This document shows, piece by piece, positions 41,979 through 50,969 of a stretch of 59,188 bases of DNA; within the stretch, counting starts at the first letter, position 1; the number at the start of each line of letters is the position of its first letter. The DNA lies in assembly GCA_030653035.1 (NCBI GenBank), contig JAUSAB010000099.1, forward strand, positions 1 to 59,188, read 5' to 3'. Source of the stretch: Desulfocapsaceae bacterium. GTDB taxonomy: Bacteria; Desulfobacterota; Desulfobulbia; Desulfobulbales; Desulfocapsaceae. The notes beneath the pieces are model-generated. The model saw only the letters and a list, made by a program, of their open reading frames with translations. It had not been told where the DNA came from and made no database searches. Made by a program: the position numbers and the translations under genes.

Positions 41979-42632
41979 ATGTTAAAAACTAAAATTATCA
42001 CCTATTCATTTTATGCCATTTCTATGGTCGCCACCCCTCTTACTGTTGCTGTTACCCCTGCACACGCTTGGGATGTAATGAGAATCGACTATGAGACACA
42101 TAATGGTAACACCGACCCCGTCAAAGGTATTTATTTAGACAAGGGAGAATGGAAGTCATGGAATTATGCTGCAATAAATAATTGGTATCGGTATTTATCT
42201 TACGAGGTCGGCCCCACTCGACACGGAATTGCCTTCTGGCTCGTGAAAATCCCCAAAACCGGTTTTTACCAACTTAAGACAGCTTTTCAATCCACTAAAC
42301 ATAGAACATACGATGCAAACTATGCTCTCTATGTTAATGCTACTATGACCGAGGCTGAGAACAAAACAGCAAAACCGGTATATGAAACAATTGTCGACCA
42401 GCGCAGCCCAAACCCAACCGTTTCGGAAACAAAATGGGCCGAAATGGGAACATTTTGCCTCCAAAAAAACGATATATCCATGCTTGTCTTAGACGGCAGA
42501 GATGACACTGAGTCAGATTCTGCCGATGCTACTGATTGGACCTTTGTGGGTGAAGAATACAATTCACAACGATGTACGAATGGGGTAAACATGGTTCCGG
42601 TCAATCACCTTCTGTTAAGACCGAGAGGCTGA
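41979..42632 (+). CDS. Secreted protein of unknown family, tandem pair copy 2
   Basis: A 217-aa paralogue of the preceding gene, starting 2 bases after its stop with AGAGGT as ribosome site. Signal peptide ends near PAHA-W. Shared features: IYLDKGEWK, IAFWLVKIPKTGFYQL, HRTYDANYALYVNAT, CLQKNDISMLVLDGRDD, WTFVGEEYNSQRC. Differences cluster between conserved blocks, consistent with an old duplication under selection. Probably coexpressed from the same promoter; function unknown. Confidence 0.83.
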   Translation: MLKTKIITYSFYAISMVATPLTVAVTPAHAWDVMRIDYETHNGNTDPVKGIYLDKGEWKSWNYAAINNWYRYLSYEVGPTRHGIAFWLVKIPKTGFYQLKTAFQSTKHRTYDANYALYVNATMTEAENKTAKPVYETIVDQRSPNPTVSETKWAEMGTFCLQKNDISMLVLDGRDDTESDSADATDWTFVGEEYNSQRCTNGVNMVPVNHLLLRPRG

Positions 42633-43053
42633 CAGACAGATTACCTGCCGCTCATCTTCTGGCCACAGAAAAAAACCTACGTGGATAGTTTCAAAAAAAT
42701 TGTCTTGAAGCTATCCACGTAAGTTCAATTCCCAAAAATATTATTTATTTTATCAGACACATTTTCTATCATAATACGACAGTTACACAAGTAGAGGATA
42801 TACAGTCATGGCAGTGCTGCCACATTATAACCTCCTCCATCGTAGTATGTATTGTCTTCTAATCCCTTTTGTTATCTCTATATAAACGTATCAGTACGTC
42901 CACCCGTGAGTCCTTTTCTTGCCACCTCAATCGTTTTTCTGGACTTCAAATTTCTCCCTTCCATCAAAATGGCCCCTAATGCAGACAACTTTTAAACGGG
43001 TATCATTTCATAAACTCTTAAACCACAAAACATCATCGATTTTTCAGTAGAAA
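42633..43053. other. Intergenic region after the secreted pair
   Basis: 421 bases with no convincing ORF. It holds the hairpin described at 42678-42721 and then AT-rich sequence leading to the GT39-like gene. No RNA gene was recognised. Confidence 0.4.
42678..42721. terminator. Long stable hairpin after the secreted pair
   Basis: A 17-base stem (42678-42694 with 42705-42721, one G-T pair) and a 10-base loop. It starts 46 bases after the stop of the second secreted protein. No T run follows immediately, so it may be a factor-assisted terminator, a stabiliser of the upstream mRNA, or the core of an RNA element. Confidence 0.5.
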
Positions 43054-44931
43054 ATGGAAGACACTTCGTTCTTACAAAAACTCATCCACCATAAATTCTT
43101 TTTTTTTCTCTGTATTTTCTTTTCCTGTCTCTATTTATACTTTTTCACCAATCGAGCCTACGTTGAAGTAACAATTGACTCACCAGAACCGACTTTATTA
43201 AAAATATACTGGGCCAAAGACGGTCAACCCTATTCAGAAAAAAACAAGGCCCAGCTTCGCGTCGTACCCAAACAGACAAAATATGGTTTTTTCCTGACCA
43301 ACCTGACCGATATAACTAAGCTGCGTATCGATCCCCACCAGCATCACGGCACAAGCACCATAAAAAAAATATCAATCCAACAGGCCGGTTTTAAATCTAT
43401 TCATTTTGAATCAATTCCTGAGTTTTCACGTCTCAAGCCTGTCTTTGGAATCATTGAATATGGAATATCCAAGAACGGCCTGTTTACAAAATCTCTTGGT
43501 AATGATCCGCAATTTGAATTTGATTTTATACCTAAAAAAAGCCCATTTAATCCGTACATTGAAGCCACCCGTATCGTGGCGCTCTGCCTTTTTTTATGGC
43601 TTCTTTATCATTATGGCGCCCCCTTAGTCAAAGACCTGCAATATGTCCAACTATTTCTTGCGATCATTTTTATACTGATTGCTCTGATGGCAACAACCAG
43701 CTCGGAAAATGTCCATCCTGACGAGTATGTCCATTTAGATGCCGCCCGCTATTACCGGAATCATTGGTTGCCTCCCCGTGTTGACTCTCCCGAGATTCGC
43801 CATACCTATAGTGTATATGGAGTTTCCCGACTGAACACTGACGAAATGTCCTATCTCTTAACCGCTAAATTCTCAAACTTATTTACACCATTCCATATTA
43901 CAGAATATCAGGCCTTGCGGCTGTTTAATATCTTTTTGTTCGGAATAATTCTTCTTTATATTATTCTCCGTCCAGTGGTTCGTCCTCTCGCCCTGCCATT
44001 TTTATTGACACCCCAGCTATGGTATACTTTCAGCTATTGTAATTCTGACGCCTTTGCTTTTTTCCTTTATTTCATTATATGCTGTCAGGTCATACTTCCA
44101 GACAGCATGCTAAATACCCTGCTCAAAAAGCAATTATCCCGTAAATATCTGTTCAACTATATCCTCCTTTCTATCCTTTTTTCTCTCCTTTTCCTGGCAA
44201 AGAAAAACTTTTTCATTCTCATTCCTTTTTTATTATTCTTTTATCTCTGGAAAAACTGGCATGTCAGTAAACAGTTAAAAAAAGAATTCCTCATCCGTTT
44301 ACTCATCTTGGTTTTGGCTGGATTAAGTGTGGCTGGCGCCAGAAGGGCCGGTGATTACTACGTAAACGGCTTTGACCGGGCAAAAAAATTAGCTATCTTA
44401 CAAGAACAAACGGCAAAACCAACATATAAACCAAGTACGGAGTTACATAAGAAACATATGTATCTTTATATGAAAGCCAGGGGAAATTCTCTTGAAAGAA
44501 TAATAAAATTTGACAAATGGTTTGGCAAAACCTTTCGAAGCGCCTTCGGGGTCTATGGATATTTCACCCTTTCGGCATCGGACGATTACTATAAAATTGT
44601 CCAATGGCTGGGAACATCTTTTTTATTCTTCTTTATTTGCAGTATTATCATGAAAGGAGGGCTACAAAATAACATTTTACTCTTTGCAGGCCTTGGTTGT
44701 GGGATAAGCTTAATCGGTATTTCTCTATGGCATTCATGGACCTCTGATTTTCAAGCCCAAGGTCGTTATTTATTCCCCATAATTCTTCTATTAGGGATTA
44801 TTTATTTCCAAACTAAAGATATTTTTCAAAAAAGAATCTTCAACTTCTTTGTATTCAGTATGTTTGCGGTATCACTTTATTCTTTTATCTATATAGCCTT
44901 ACAAAATATTCCCAAATATGCTTTTCTGTAA
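43054..44931 (+). CDS. Polytopic glycosyltransferase-like membrane protein (GT39/DUF2142 type)
   Basis: A 625-aa membrane protein. One N-terminal helix is followed by a soluble region (about 35-170), then about nine more hydrophobic helices. The motif HPDEYVHLDAARYY (HPDE at 221-224) on the first extracytoplasmic loop is typical of GT-C enzymes that use polyprenyl-phosphate sugars. This fits the GtrB-like enzyme at 27919-28875 as donor maker. AT-rich compared with most genes here. No polymerase (Wzy) signature is evident, though GT-C and Wzy proteins are hard to separate by eye. Confidence 0.7.
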   Translation: MEDTSFLQKLIHHKFFFFLCIFFSCLYLYFFTNRAYVEVTIDSPEPTLLKIYWAKDGQPYSEKNKAQLRVVPKQTKYGFFLTNLTDITKLRIDPHQHHGTSTIKKISIQQAGFKSIHFESIPEFSRLKPVFGIIEYGISKNGLFTKSLGNDPQFEFDFIPKKSPFNPYIEATRIVALCLFLWLLYHYGAPLVKDLQYVQLFLAIIFILIALMATTSSENVHPDEYVHLDAARYYRNHWLPPRVDSPEIRHTYSVYGVSRLNTDEMSYLLTAKFSNLFTPFHITEYQALRLFNIFLFGIILLYIILRPVVRPLALPFLLTPQLWYTFSYCNSDAFAFFLYFIICCQVILPDSMLNTLLKKQLSRKYLFNYILLSILFSLLFLAKKNFFILIPFLLFFYLWKNWHVSKQLKKEFLIRLLILVLAGLSVAGARRAGDYYVNGFDRAKKLAILQEQTAKPTYKPSTELHKKHMYLYMKARGNSLERIIKFDKWFGKTFRSAFGVYGYFTLSASDDYYKIVQWLGTSFLFFFICSIIMKGGLQNNILLFAGLGCGISLIGISLWHSWTSDFQAQGRYLFPIILLLGIIYFQTKDIFQKRIFNFFVFSMFAVSLYSFIYIALQNIPKYAFL

Positions 44932-45008
44932 AAATACACTCTTTAACTACCATTACCAATAGATAAATACGAATCCCTATGCTGCTGACATAGAACACTG
45001 AATTTTTG

Positions 45009-45257
45009 TTAGCCAGGATGGCGTAATCGCTGCACTCTCTTATATATTTTCGCCAATGGCCCTTCATAGCGGACAAAAATCGGGAAAAGCATCCTGCCGA
45101 GATTGTGACTCACCCAAAGAATCACAAGACAACGCCACCCCGGCCCACCACCCCAATTACCAAGAGGCAGGAGCCTGGATATAATAAACAATCGTCCGGT
45201 TCTGCCAATTTCCACACCTGCTGGTTGAAACAATCTGTCTCTCACTCGATTCTGCAT
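45009..45257 (-). CDS. Possible small basic protein (uncertain)
   Basis: An 82-codon frame 10 bases after the HAD-type gene in the same direction. The translation is basic with a short hydrophobic part (GWRCLVILWVSHNLG) and reads like a real peptide or a truncated fragment of a glycosyltransferase or methyltransferase. No family identified, and the ribosome site is unclear. Listed because it would extend the operon. Confidence 0.3.
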   Translation of the reverse strand: MQNRVRDRLFQPAGVEIGRTGRLFIISRLLPLGNWGGGPGWRCLVILWVSHNLGRMLFPIFVRYEGPLAKIYKRVQRLRHPG

Positions 45258-45267
45258 TATTTCACCA

Positions 45268-47322
45268 TTATTCTTTGAGCCGTTCTCGAATCATCAAAAT
45301 AAAAAATTTCAATCTGAGCCAGGGATTCCAGCGCAAGGCCCCAAGAGAAAAATCCCATAAATGTTTATCCGCTTTCCTGTGTTTTTGGGATGGTTCATTC
45401 TGACCATGAAAATCATCAAGATGGTGCTGATGTCTGATGTTGCGAACTTCCAAGGTCCTTGGAAAGGCAAGTTTGGCCACCAGTAGATGATTTAGCCATG
45501 GTTTCAGGTCATGAGACTGATATCCAAGGACCGATGCGGCGGCCCCAAAGAATGGCGCGGCATCGAGGATTCCCTGTTGCAAAGGGGCAAAATAAGCATC
45601 CTGAACTTGTTCAGCCTTGCCCGTGGCATCATCCTGAGTTCGAAATTCAAGCTCACAACCTTCCTTAGTCAAGCGATAGCCATTTAAAGTTGGATGCGGA
45701 GCCCGACAGGCCTCTTCAAAAAGATCCCTGGCATACAGGATGGAACTACCACCGAGATCAAAACGATCCCGGTCATAAATAAGCCCTTCAATGGAATTAT
45801 CCGGTCTGGTAGGAAAGGGAATGCCACGGGTCGCCGCCAGCAACATCCCATGAAAACGTGGTCTGTCCGGACGATGCTGGACAGCCTCGTAGAGAAATCG
45901 TTGAATGGTACCCAACCAGCCGATATCGACGATGGCGACATCGGGCTGCTCAAAAAAATGTTCCTGTTCAAGATACTTGATCAAGGCATCATTATAGGGA
46001 CAAGTCTGAGCCCGGACTTCAGCCTGAAACAGTTCATCTTCGAGAAGTTCTTGCAGATGAACTGAATTTTCGGTTGTCGTTTCCGGATACAAGGGACTAA
46101 GCGAGCTTTCCAAGGAAAGATGGTGACGGGCAAGATGCGGGGCCAGCTTACCGCCATCAAGCTTAAAGATACGACAGATATCACGAAAATCACGATTTCC
46201 TGCTGGTAAAAAAGCAATGGCGGCATTGTCCTTAGTCAAGCCCTGATACGCACAACAGGCACCAGCCAAGGCCATACGACTCACATATAGATAACTGACG
46301 GAAGGCAACTTTGTTGCCGGATAGATGTTTGGTATTGCTCGTTCCCAGAACTTTTGAAACATCCACCCTTCCCGAGAAAGAAAATAGATATGAGGGATAT
46401 TGTCCTGGAGTGTTTTCTCGGCAATACGCTGGATAAACGCTCCAATGACAGGGGCAAGAAAATTATAGCCTTCAATATACAAAGGCGAGCAAGACCTATT
46501 TTCTTCCTCCAGTGGCTGCATCACCTGCACCAGGGCCCTGCCACGAAAGAATGGGCGGCCCTGGCCATACTGCCAATAACGCCGAACTAATCCCTTGCGC
46601 ATCTTTTCCAGACCATCTTTCAACACCAAGGCCTTGATACCTGCCTGACTGGGTCGATAGCCATCGGAAACCGGATTATCACCTATATGAAGCCAGGTCT
46701 TGACATCAAGGCCATATTTCTTCTGGACAAGGGCAAACCCCTTTCCAGAGGCCTTGGCCATAAAGGAATCGGCAGAGGAAATAATATCAGTGACACACTC
46801 TGCAAATCCACCGAACTCAACAAGTTTCCTTAAATGAGCGGCAGGAAGATAAATATCTGAAATCAGAAAGATCTTCTTTCCAAGTCCATGTAAGCGTCTG
46901 AGCCAATCCACCAGTTCCTGACGGGGCACAAGCATGGAGTTCTCAACTGACAGTTCATAGTCAGTCACCTCATCAAGCAGGGAGTCCACCTGCGAATCAC
47001 CAAAAATAGCGGCCAACACCTGCCGCATATAAACAGGATAACAGGCCTCATGGTCTTCAAAATTCTGGCCGGTTTTTACTCTCTGCTCGGCCTCAAAGGT
47101 ATCACGAAGTTTTTGAATCTTTTGCCAGGACCATTTCAATCCCTGTTGTTCTGCTCTGGCCGCAATATAACGGGCCACCGGAACTTTCAGCATGTCAGGG
47201 TCATGGACGCGGCGAACAAAGAGCGTATCAAAGATATCAAAGGATATGGTGTCGCATCCCGGGGCGAGTTGCTCACCAACTTGAATCAGGCGGGAAAGAT
47301 TAAAAAATATTCTCTCATCCAT
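45268..47322 (-). CDS. HAD-superfamily hydrolase-like protein of a polysaccharide locus
   Basis: A 684-aa protein. The N-terminal third is a HAD domain: SFDIFDTLFVRR with the nucleophile Asp29, KKIFLISDIYLPA, and LHIGDNPVSDGYRPSQAG carrying the late Asp motif. The rest (about 260-684) is a large domain without a recognised family, containing HIYFLSREGWMFQKFW and VAIVDIGWLGTIQRFL. Similar HAD plus unknown-domain proteins are found in O-antigen and capsule loci. It could be a phosphatase acting on a sugar phosphate or intermediate; substrate unknown. Confidence 0.8.
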   Translation of the reverse strand: MDERIFFNLSRLIQVGEQLAPGCDTISFDIFDTLFVRRVHDPDMLKVPVARYIAARAEQQGLKWSWQKIQKLRDTFEAEQRVKTGQNFEDHEACYPVYMRQVLAAIFGDSQVDSLLDEVTDYELSVENSMLVPRQELVDWLRRLHGLGKKIFLISDIYLPAAHLRKLVEFGGFAECVTDIISSADSFMAKASGKGFALVQKKYGLDVKTWLHIGDNPVSDGYRPSQAGIKALVLKDGLEKMRKGLVRRYWQYGQGRPFFRGRALVQVMQPLEEENRSCSPLYIEGYNFLAPVIGAFIQRIAEKTLQDNIPHIYFLSREGWMFQKFWERAIPNIYPATKLPSVSYLYVSRMALAGACCAYQGLTKDNAAIAFLPAGNRDFRDICRIFKLDGGKLAPHLARHHLSLESSLSPLYPETTTENSVHLQELLEDELFQAEVRAQTCPYNDALIKYLEQEHFFEQPDVAIVDIGWLGTIQRFLYEAVQHRPDRPRFHGMLLAATRGIPFPTRPDNSIEGLIYDRDRFDLGGSSILYARDLFEEACRAPHPTLNGYRLTKEGCELEFRTQDDATGKAEQVQDAYFAPLQQGILDAAPFFGAAASVLGYQSHDLKPWLNHLLVAKLAFPRTLEVRNIRHQHHLDDFHGQNEPSQKHRKADKHLWDFSLGALRWNPWLRLKFFILMIRERLKE

Positions 47323-47349
47323 AAAAAAACTTTATATCGACACAACTCT

Positions 47350-49728
47350 CTATGATTTAGAAAATCTGGGAAGCAGCAGCCCTGCCAGGATATAAATCGA
47401 AAATGCCCCCAGTAAGGTTGGGACAAAACCGATAAAAATCGCAACAATAATACTTGTCACACTACCCAGAACTGTAAACAATCCATTTACCGCCCAGGCC
47501 CAGCCAACGGCGCCCTTTCCTTTGGCATATGAACTCGCAATCCCAATGGCAAAAGGCATACCAAGGAAAAAGCCCAAGGGGGCTATCAATACAACTGTTG
47601 ACCCGATGCGCAACAATGTCGACCACTGTAACGAATAATTCAACAACGGCTCTTTCAACATTAACAGCACAAAACCATAGAGCGGAATCGCGACAAAAGG
47701 AAGGAATCGCACCCATCGCCGCTCATGTAATTTAAAGATATCCGTGCAATAACTGCCAATCCCAGCCGAGAGCAAAAAGGCAAAGACCACTGAAACATAG
47801 GTATAGAGAGGGAAACCAACCAACTTATAGAAGAGCTGAATAAAGACTAATTCAATGGCGATAAAGCCGGCCCCGAGGCAGGCAAAATAACTGACAAATG
47901 CAGCCTTTCCATCCCACTGCTCACGACCAACTTTAGAAAACAACAGGGGGCCGAACAAACAGACCACGGCAATAAGCAAAGCGGCGCCAGCAGAAACAAT
48001 GAGATGAATAATATCCATGGGCAACCCATGTTTGATGGAGTCATTGAGCAGGGTCTTGATCGACAGATCCACATAAGGTTCGTCATAGGAGACCGGTTGC
48101 AGACGTTTTCTTATGTGATTGAAAAAAGGTTTATCGTCGGTGGGCACATCCATACGATACGGGATATTGGCAAGTACCGCATCTGATAGAGTCCCGGTAA
48201 AAAATTCAGGGGTCAGTTTTGATTTACCGGGATCAAGGGGGTTATGAATCAGGGTAAAACCCTCTCCCATAAGCTCATGGACTCGATCAAACTCGACCTG
48301 GGTCCAAGGTTCCATTTTAATAAGGAGGGTTGGCAGATTATACCAGCGATCCGTATAATAAAGCAGCACATGCTTTTCAAAATCCTTCCGTCCCATCTCC
48401 TTCCACGCCCGAGCTGCCGTAAGAACCATTTTGGGATAGATATGATGATTAATATGCAGGACACCATTTTGGGAAAGATGAGAAAAATACTCTTTGTAGG
48501 CATCAGTTGTCTGGAGATAGTTTGGGGACACGGCTCCGGATCCAGAGGCCACACTGGCAGATGTATGATTGGACATCATCTGAATAATATCATAAATCTT
48601 GTTACTGGATCTGAGGAAACTGCGGCCTTCACCACGAACGGCATTCACAATGGGATTATTGTAGGGTTCAGTGGCATATTTTTCTTTACCCAAATCGATT
48701 ACAGAACCAACCATCTCAATGGCATCCACCGAACTGGCGCCAAAAGTAACAGCAGCCTTTGTCTCCTGACCACCGGCAGCACCAATCACAAGCACCTTGG
48801 CCCCGGTTCCTTCTTTTAACCAGTGAGAGGCCAGAACAAATCGATCCCAAAACTGCGAAACAGTTTTTTCAGGAAGAGATTGGCGCAATTTTTTATAATC
48901 ACCATCAAATTTATAAAAATAACTGGTCTGGGTCCCGCCGTCATAGGCTATCCAGACATATGCATCCCGATATTGAATAAGATCAATACGTGAAATCCTA
49001 TCCCAACGAGTCAGAAGATTTCCTCCTTGCAGAGTCTTAAACCCTCTTTTATCCATATGAAAAGCAATTTCCAGATATTTCCCTTTATCCAAAAAGAGTT
49101 GAAATCCTGAAATTCCAATTGCTGCCAGTAACGCCAAGATCACAACTACCTTCGACCGGCTGATCAAGACAACCCCAAACAAGGCCATACCAGAGGCAAC
49201 AAACAATAATCCCGGCCCACCAAAAGTTGGAATAAGTAAGGGTACCAGTAAACATCCAAGGGAGGCGCCAATCAAATCCCAGAAGTAAAGTTTACCAAAC
49301 TGACTGGCATTTTCTGTAAACATAAGGGACAGAATCAACCCACTCAGGAAAAAAGGAACCACAATCCCGGAAAAAACCAAGATGACTTTGGCCCCTAAGT
49401 AGGCAACACTACTAAAATTATTAAAATCCACATGAAACCGGTTCAAAAAGAAAAAGAGTCCCGCATAACTTATGGCCAATAAAAGTGTTAAAAATAAAAG
49501 GGTATTACCGCCAAAAGATTTTCTATCCGCAATGATTGAGGTGACGACCCCGGCTATCCCAAAGCCAAGCAAGGCCAAGGTAATAACCATATAAGCAAAA
49601 TGCGGGTACCAGAGGATATCGAGAATTCTGATAAGAGATAATTCGTAGAAAAGCGTGGACAAGGCAATAAGACTGATATAAACCATTGATGTCAATGGCA
49701 GTTTACCCTTAAGTTGTGATGCTGGCAT
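47350..49728 (-). CDS. Membrane-fused spermidine synthase-like protein
   Basis: A 792-aa protein with about seven N-terminal helices, a cytoplasmic or periplasmic Rossmann-fold SAM/aminopropyl-transferase-like domain (VLVIGAAGGQETKAA, VDAIEMVGSVIDLGK, YDIIQMMSNHTSASV, NYLQTTDAYKEY) and a C-terminal set of about seven more helices. This is the fused transporter-like/spermidine-synthase architecture common in delta-proteobacteria and Planctomycetes, of unknown exact activity. The ATG at 49728 follows GGAG by eight bases. It lies 27 bases or so upstream of the HAD gene and is probably cotranscribed with it. Confidence 0.85.
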   Translation of the reverse strand: MPASQLKGKLPLTSMVYISLIALSTLFYELSLIRILDILWYPHFAYMVITLALLGFGIAGVVTSIIADRKSFGGNTLLFLTLLLAISYAGLFFFLNRFHVDFNNFSSVAYLGAKVILVFSGIVVPFFLSGLILSLMFTENASQFGKLYFWDLIGASLGCLLVPLLIPTFGGPGLLFVASGMALFGVVLISRSKVVVILALLAAIGISGFQLFLDKGKYLEIAFHMDKRGFKTLQGGNLLTRWDRISRIDLIQYRDAYVWIAYDGGTQTSYFYKFDGDYKKLRQSLPEKTVSQFWDRFVLASHWLKEGTGAKVLVIGAAGGQETKAAVTFGASSVDAIEMVGSVIDLGKEKYATEPYNNPIVNAVRGEGRSFLRSSNKIYDIIQMMSNHTSASVASGSGAVSPNYLQTTDAYKEYFSHLSQNGVLHINHHIYPKMVLTAARAWKEMGRKDFEKHVLLYYTDRWYNLPTLLIKMEPWTQVEFDRVHELMGEGFTLIHNPLDPGKSKLTPEFFTGTLSDAVLANIPYRMDVPTDDKPFFNHIRKRLQPVSYDEPYVDLSIKTLLNDSIKHGLPMDIIHLIVSAGAALLIAVVCLFGPLLFSKVGREQWDGKAAFVSYFACLGAGFIAIELVFIQLFYKLVGFPLYTYVSVVFAFLLSAGIGSYCTDIFKLHERRWVRFLPFVAIPLYGFVLLMLKEPLLNYSLQWSTLLRIGSTVVLIAPLGFFLGMPFAIGIASSYAKGKGAVGWAWAVNGLFTVLGSVTSIIVAIFIGFVPTLLGAFSIYILAGLLLPRFSKS

Positions 49729-49814
49729 GGATGGTGCTCCTGGTTATATAAATTACGGATATCACGTAATGGAAGGTCTGGGGAATTATCTTGGTCAGCA
49801 GTTGATAAAGAGTA

Positions 49815-50717
49815 TCAATTGCCTCCTTTTAGGGTAAGCCGTGCAGAAATCGATTGAGTTAACATTGCTATCTGTTGTTTTATCCCCGGCATGGCAGGGT
49901 TATGAAGGGCGTTCCTCACTTCATATAATTCATGTTCAAGTTCAATCAAACGATCTGTTCCGGCAGAAATTATTCCCTGCAATGCATCAGGGACTCTGGC
50001 AAGCATATATTTTCTGATCACATCCCTGTCCTGCTCTCGCCCGGTAATCGCGGCCTCTCCTAATGTATTCCCATCATGAATCCGATAATACAGTAGTTTT
50101 TCATCCTGGAGATAATGGACCTTATCGGGGAAAGCGAGCATCATCCGAAAGATGAAATCATAATCATGGAGATACCGTAACGAACAGAACTTCCCAACCT
50201 TTTTCACTGCCTGGGCAGTCATAAAGAGGTTGGAGGTCGTCACCATGAAATTGCCTTTAAGAAAGGCCGTGTAGAGATCCCCACATTGGGCAAAGAAGCT
50301 CCTGTTTTTCTGATGCCAGACGTTCCAGCCAAAGGCAGGATCAATAAACTCAGCACCACTGTCCGAGATGGGAATCACATCAGTAAAAAGGCATTGAGCA
50401 CCGGTTTGCTTCTGCGTTGCCACCAATCGTTCCAGACGGTTCAGCGTATAAACATCATCTGAATTCAGGATAGCAACATAATCACCCTTTGCAAGCCCAA
50501 GCCCACGATTAATCGTATTAAAGGCGTCCTGATTTTCCTGATACAAATAGGTAAGACGAGAATCTTTATATCCCTGAATGATCGTGCCGGTTCTATCGGT
50601 GGAGCCATCATCAATGACGATCAACTCAAGATCTGTCCAGGTTTGCCCAAGAACACTCTCTATCGCCGCTCCAATAAACCGCTCATGATTATACGCCGGG
50701 ATAATGACAGAGATCAT
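49815..50717 (-). CDS. Family 2 glycosyltransferase
   Basis: A 300-aa GT2 enzyme with ISVIIPAYNHERFIGAAIESVLGQ, LIVIDDGSTDRTGTII, LAKGDYVAILNSDDVY and LRYLHDYDFIFRMML. The metal-binding DXD-like NSDD and the later HDYDF fit the family. It is leftward like its neighbours, with 252 bases upstream before the next gene. Specificity unknown; it likely adds a sugar to the repeat unit or a side branch. Confidence 0.87.
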   Translation of the reverse strand: MISVIIPAYNHERFIGAAIESVLGQTWTDLELIVIDDGSTDRTGTIIQGYKDSRLTYLYQENQDAFNTINRGLGLAKGDYVAILNSDDVYTLNRLERLVATQKQTGAQCLFTDVIPISDSGAEFIDPAFGWNVWHQKNRSFFAQCGDLYTAFLKGNFMVTTSNLFMTAQAVKKVGKFCSLRYLHDYDFIFRMMLAFPDKVHYLQDEKLLYYRIHDGNTLGEAAITGREQDRDVIRKYMLARVPDALQGIISAGTDRLIELEHELYEVRNALHNPAMPGIKQQIAMLTQSISARLTLKGGN

Positions 50718-50969
50718 AATTCCTGATTTTCCTGAATAAAAACTTCATGTTATCCGTTTACAAAAAATCCTCGACCGCAAGATACTCTTTACTGAAACCT
50801 TCAATAAAAATTTCGTAGATTAGTCCAAGAAATTCATTTACACAAGTCAAATCCCTCACGGTATCAAGGGATCAGAGATGTTTATTCCCTCAAGCAAACA
50901 AGAGTTCTTCGGTACTTGCAAACATGCATCTATCACCAGTGTCTCCTAATAATGTACTGGCGCTTCAAC

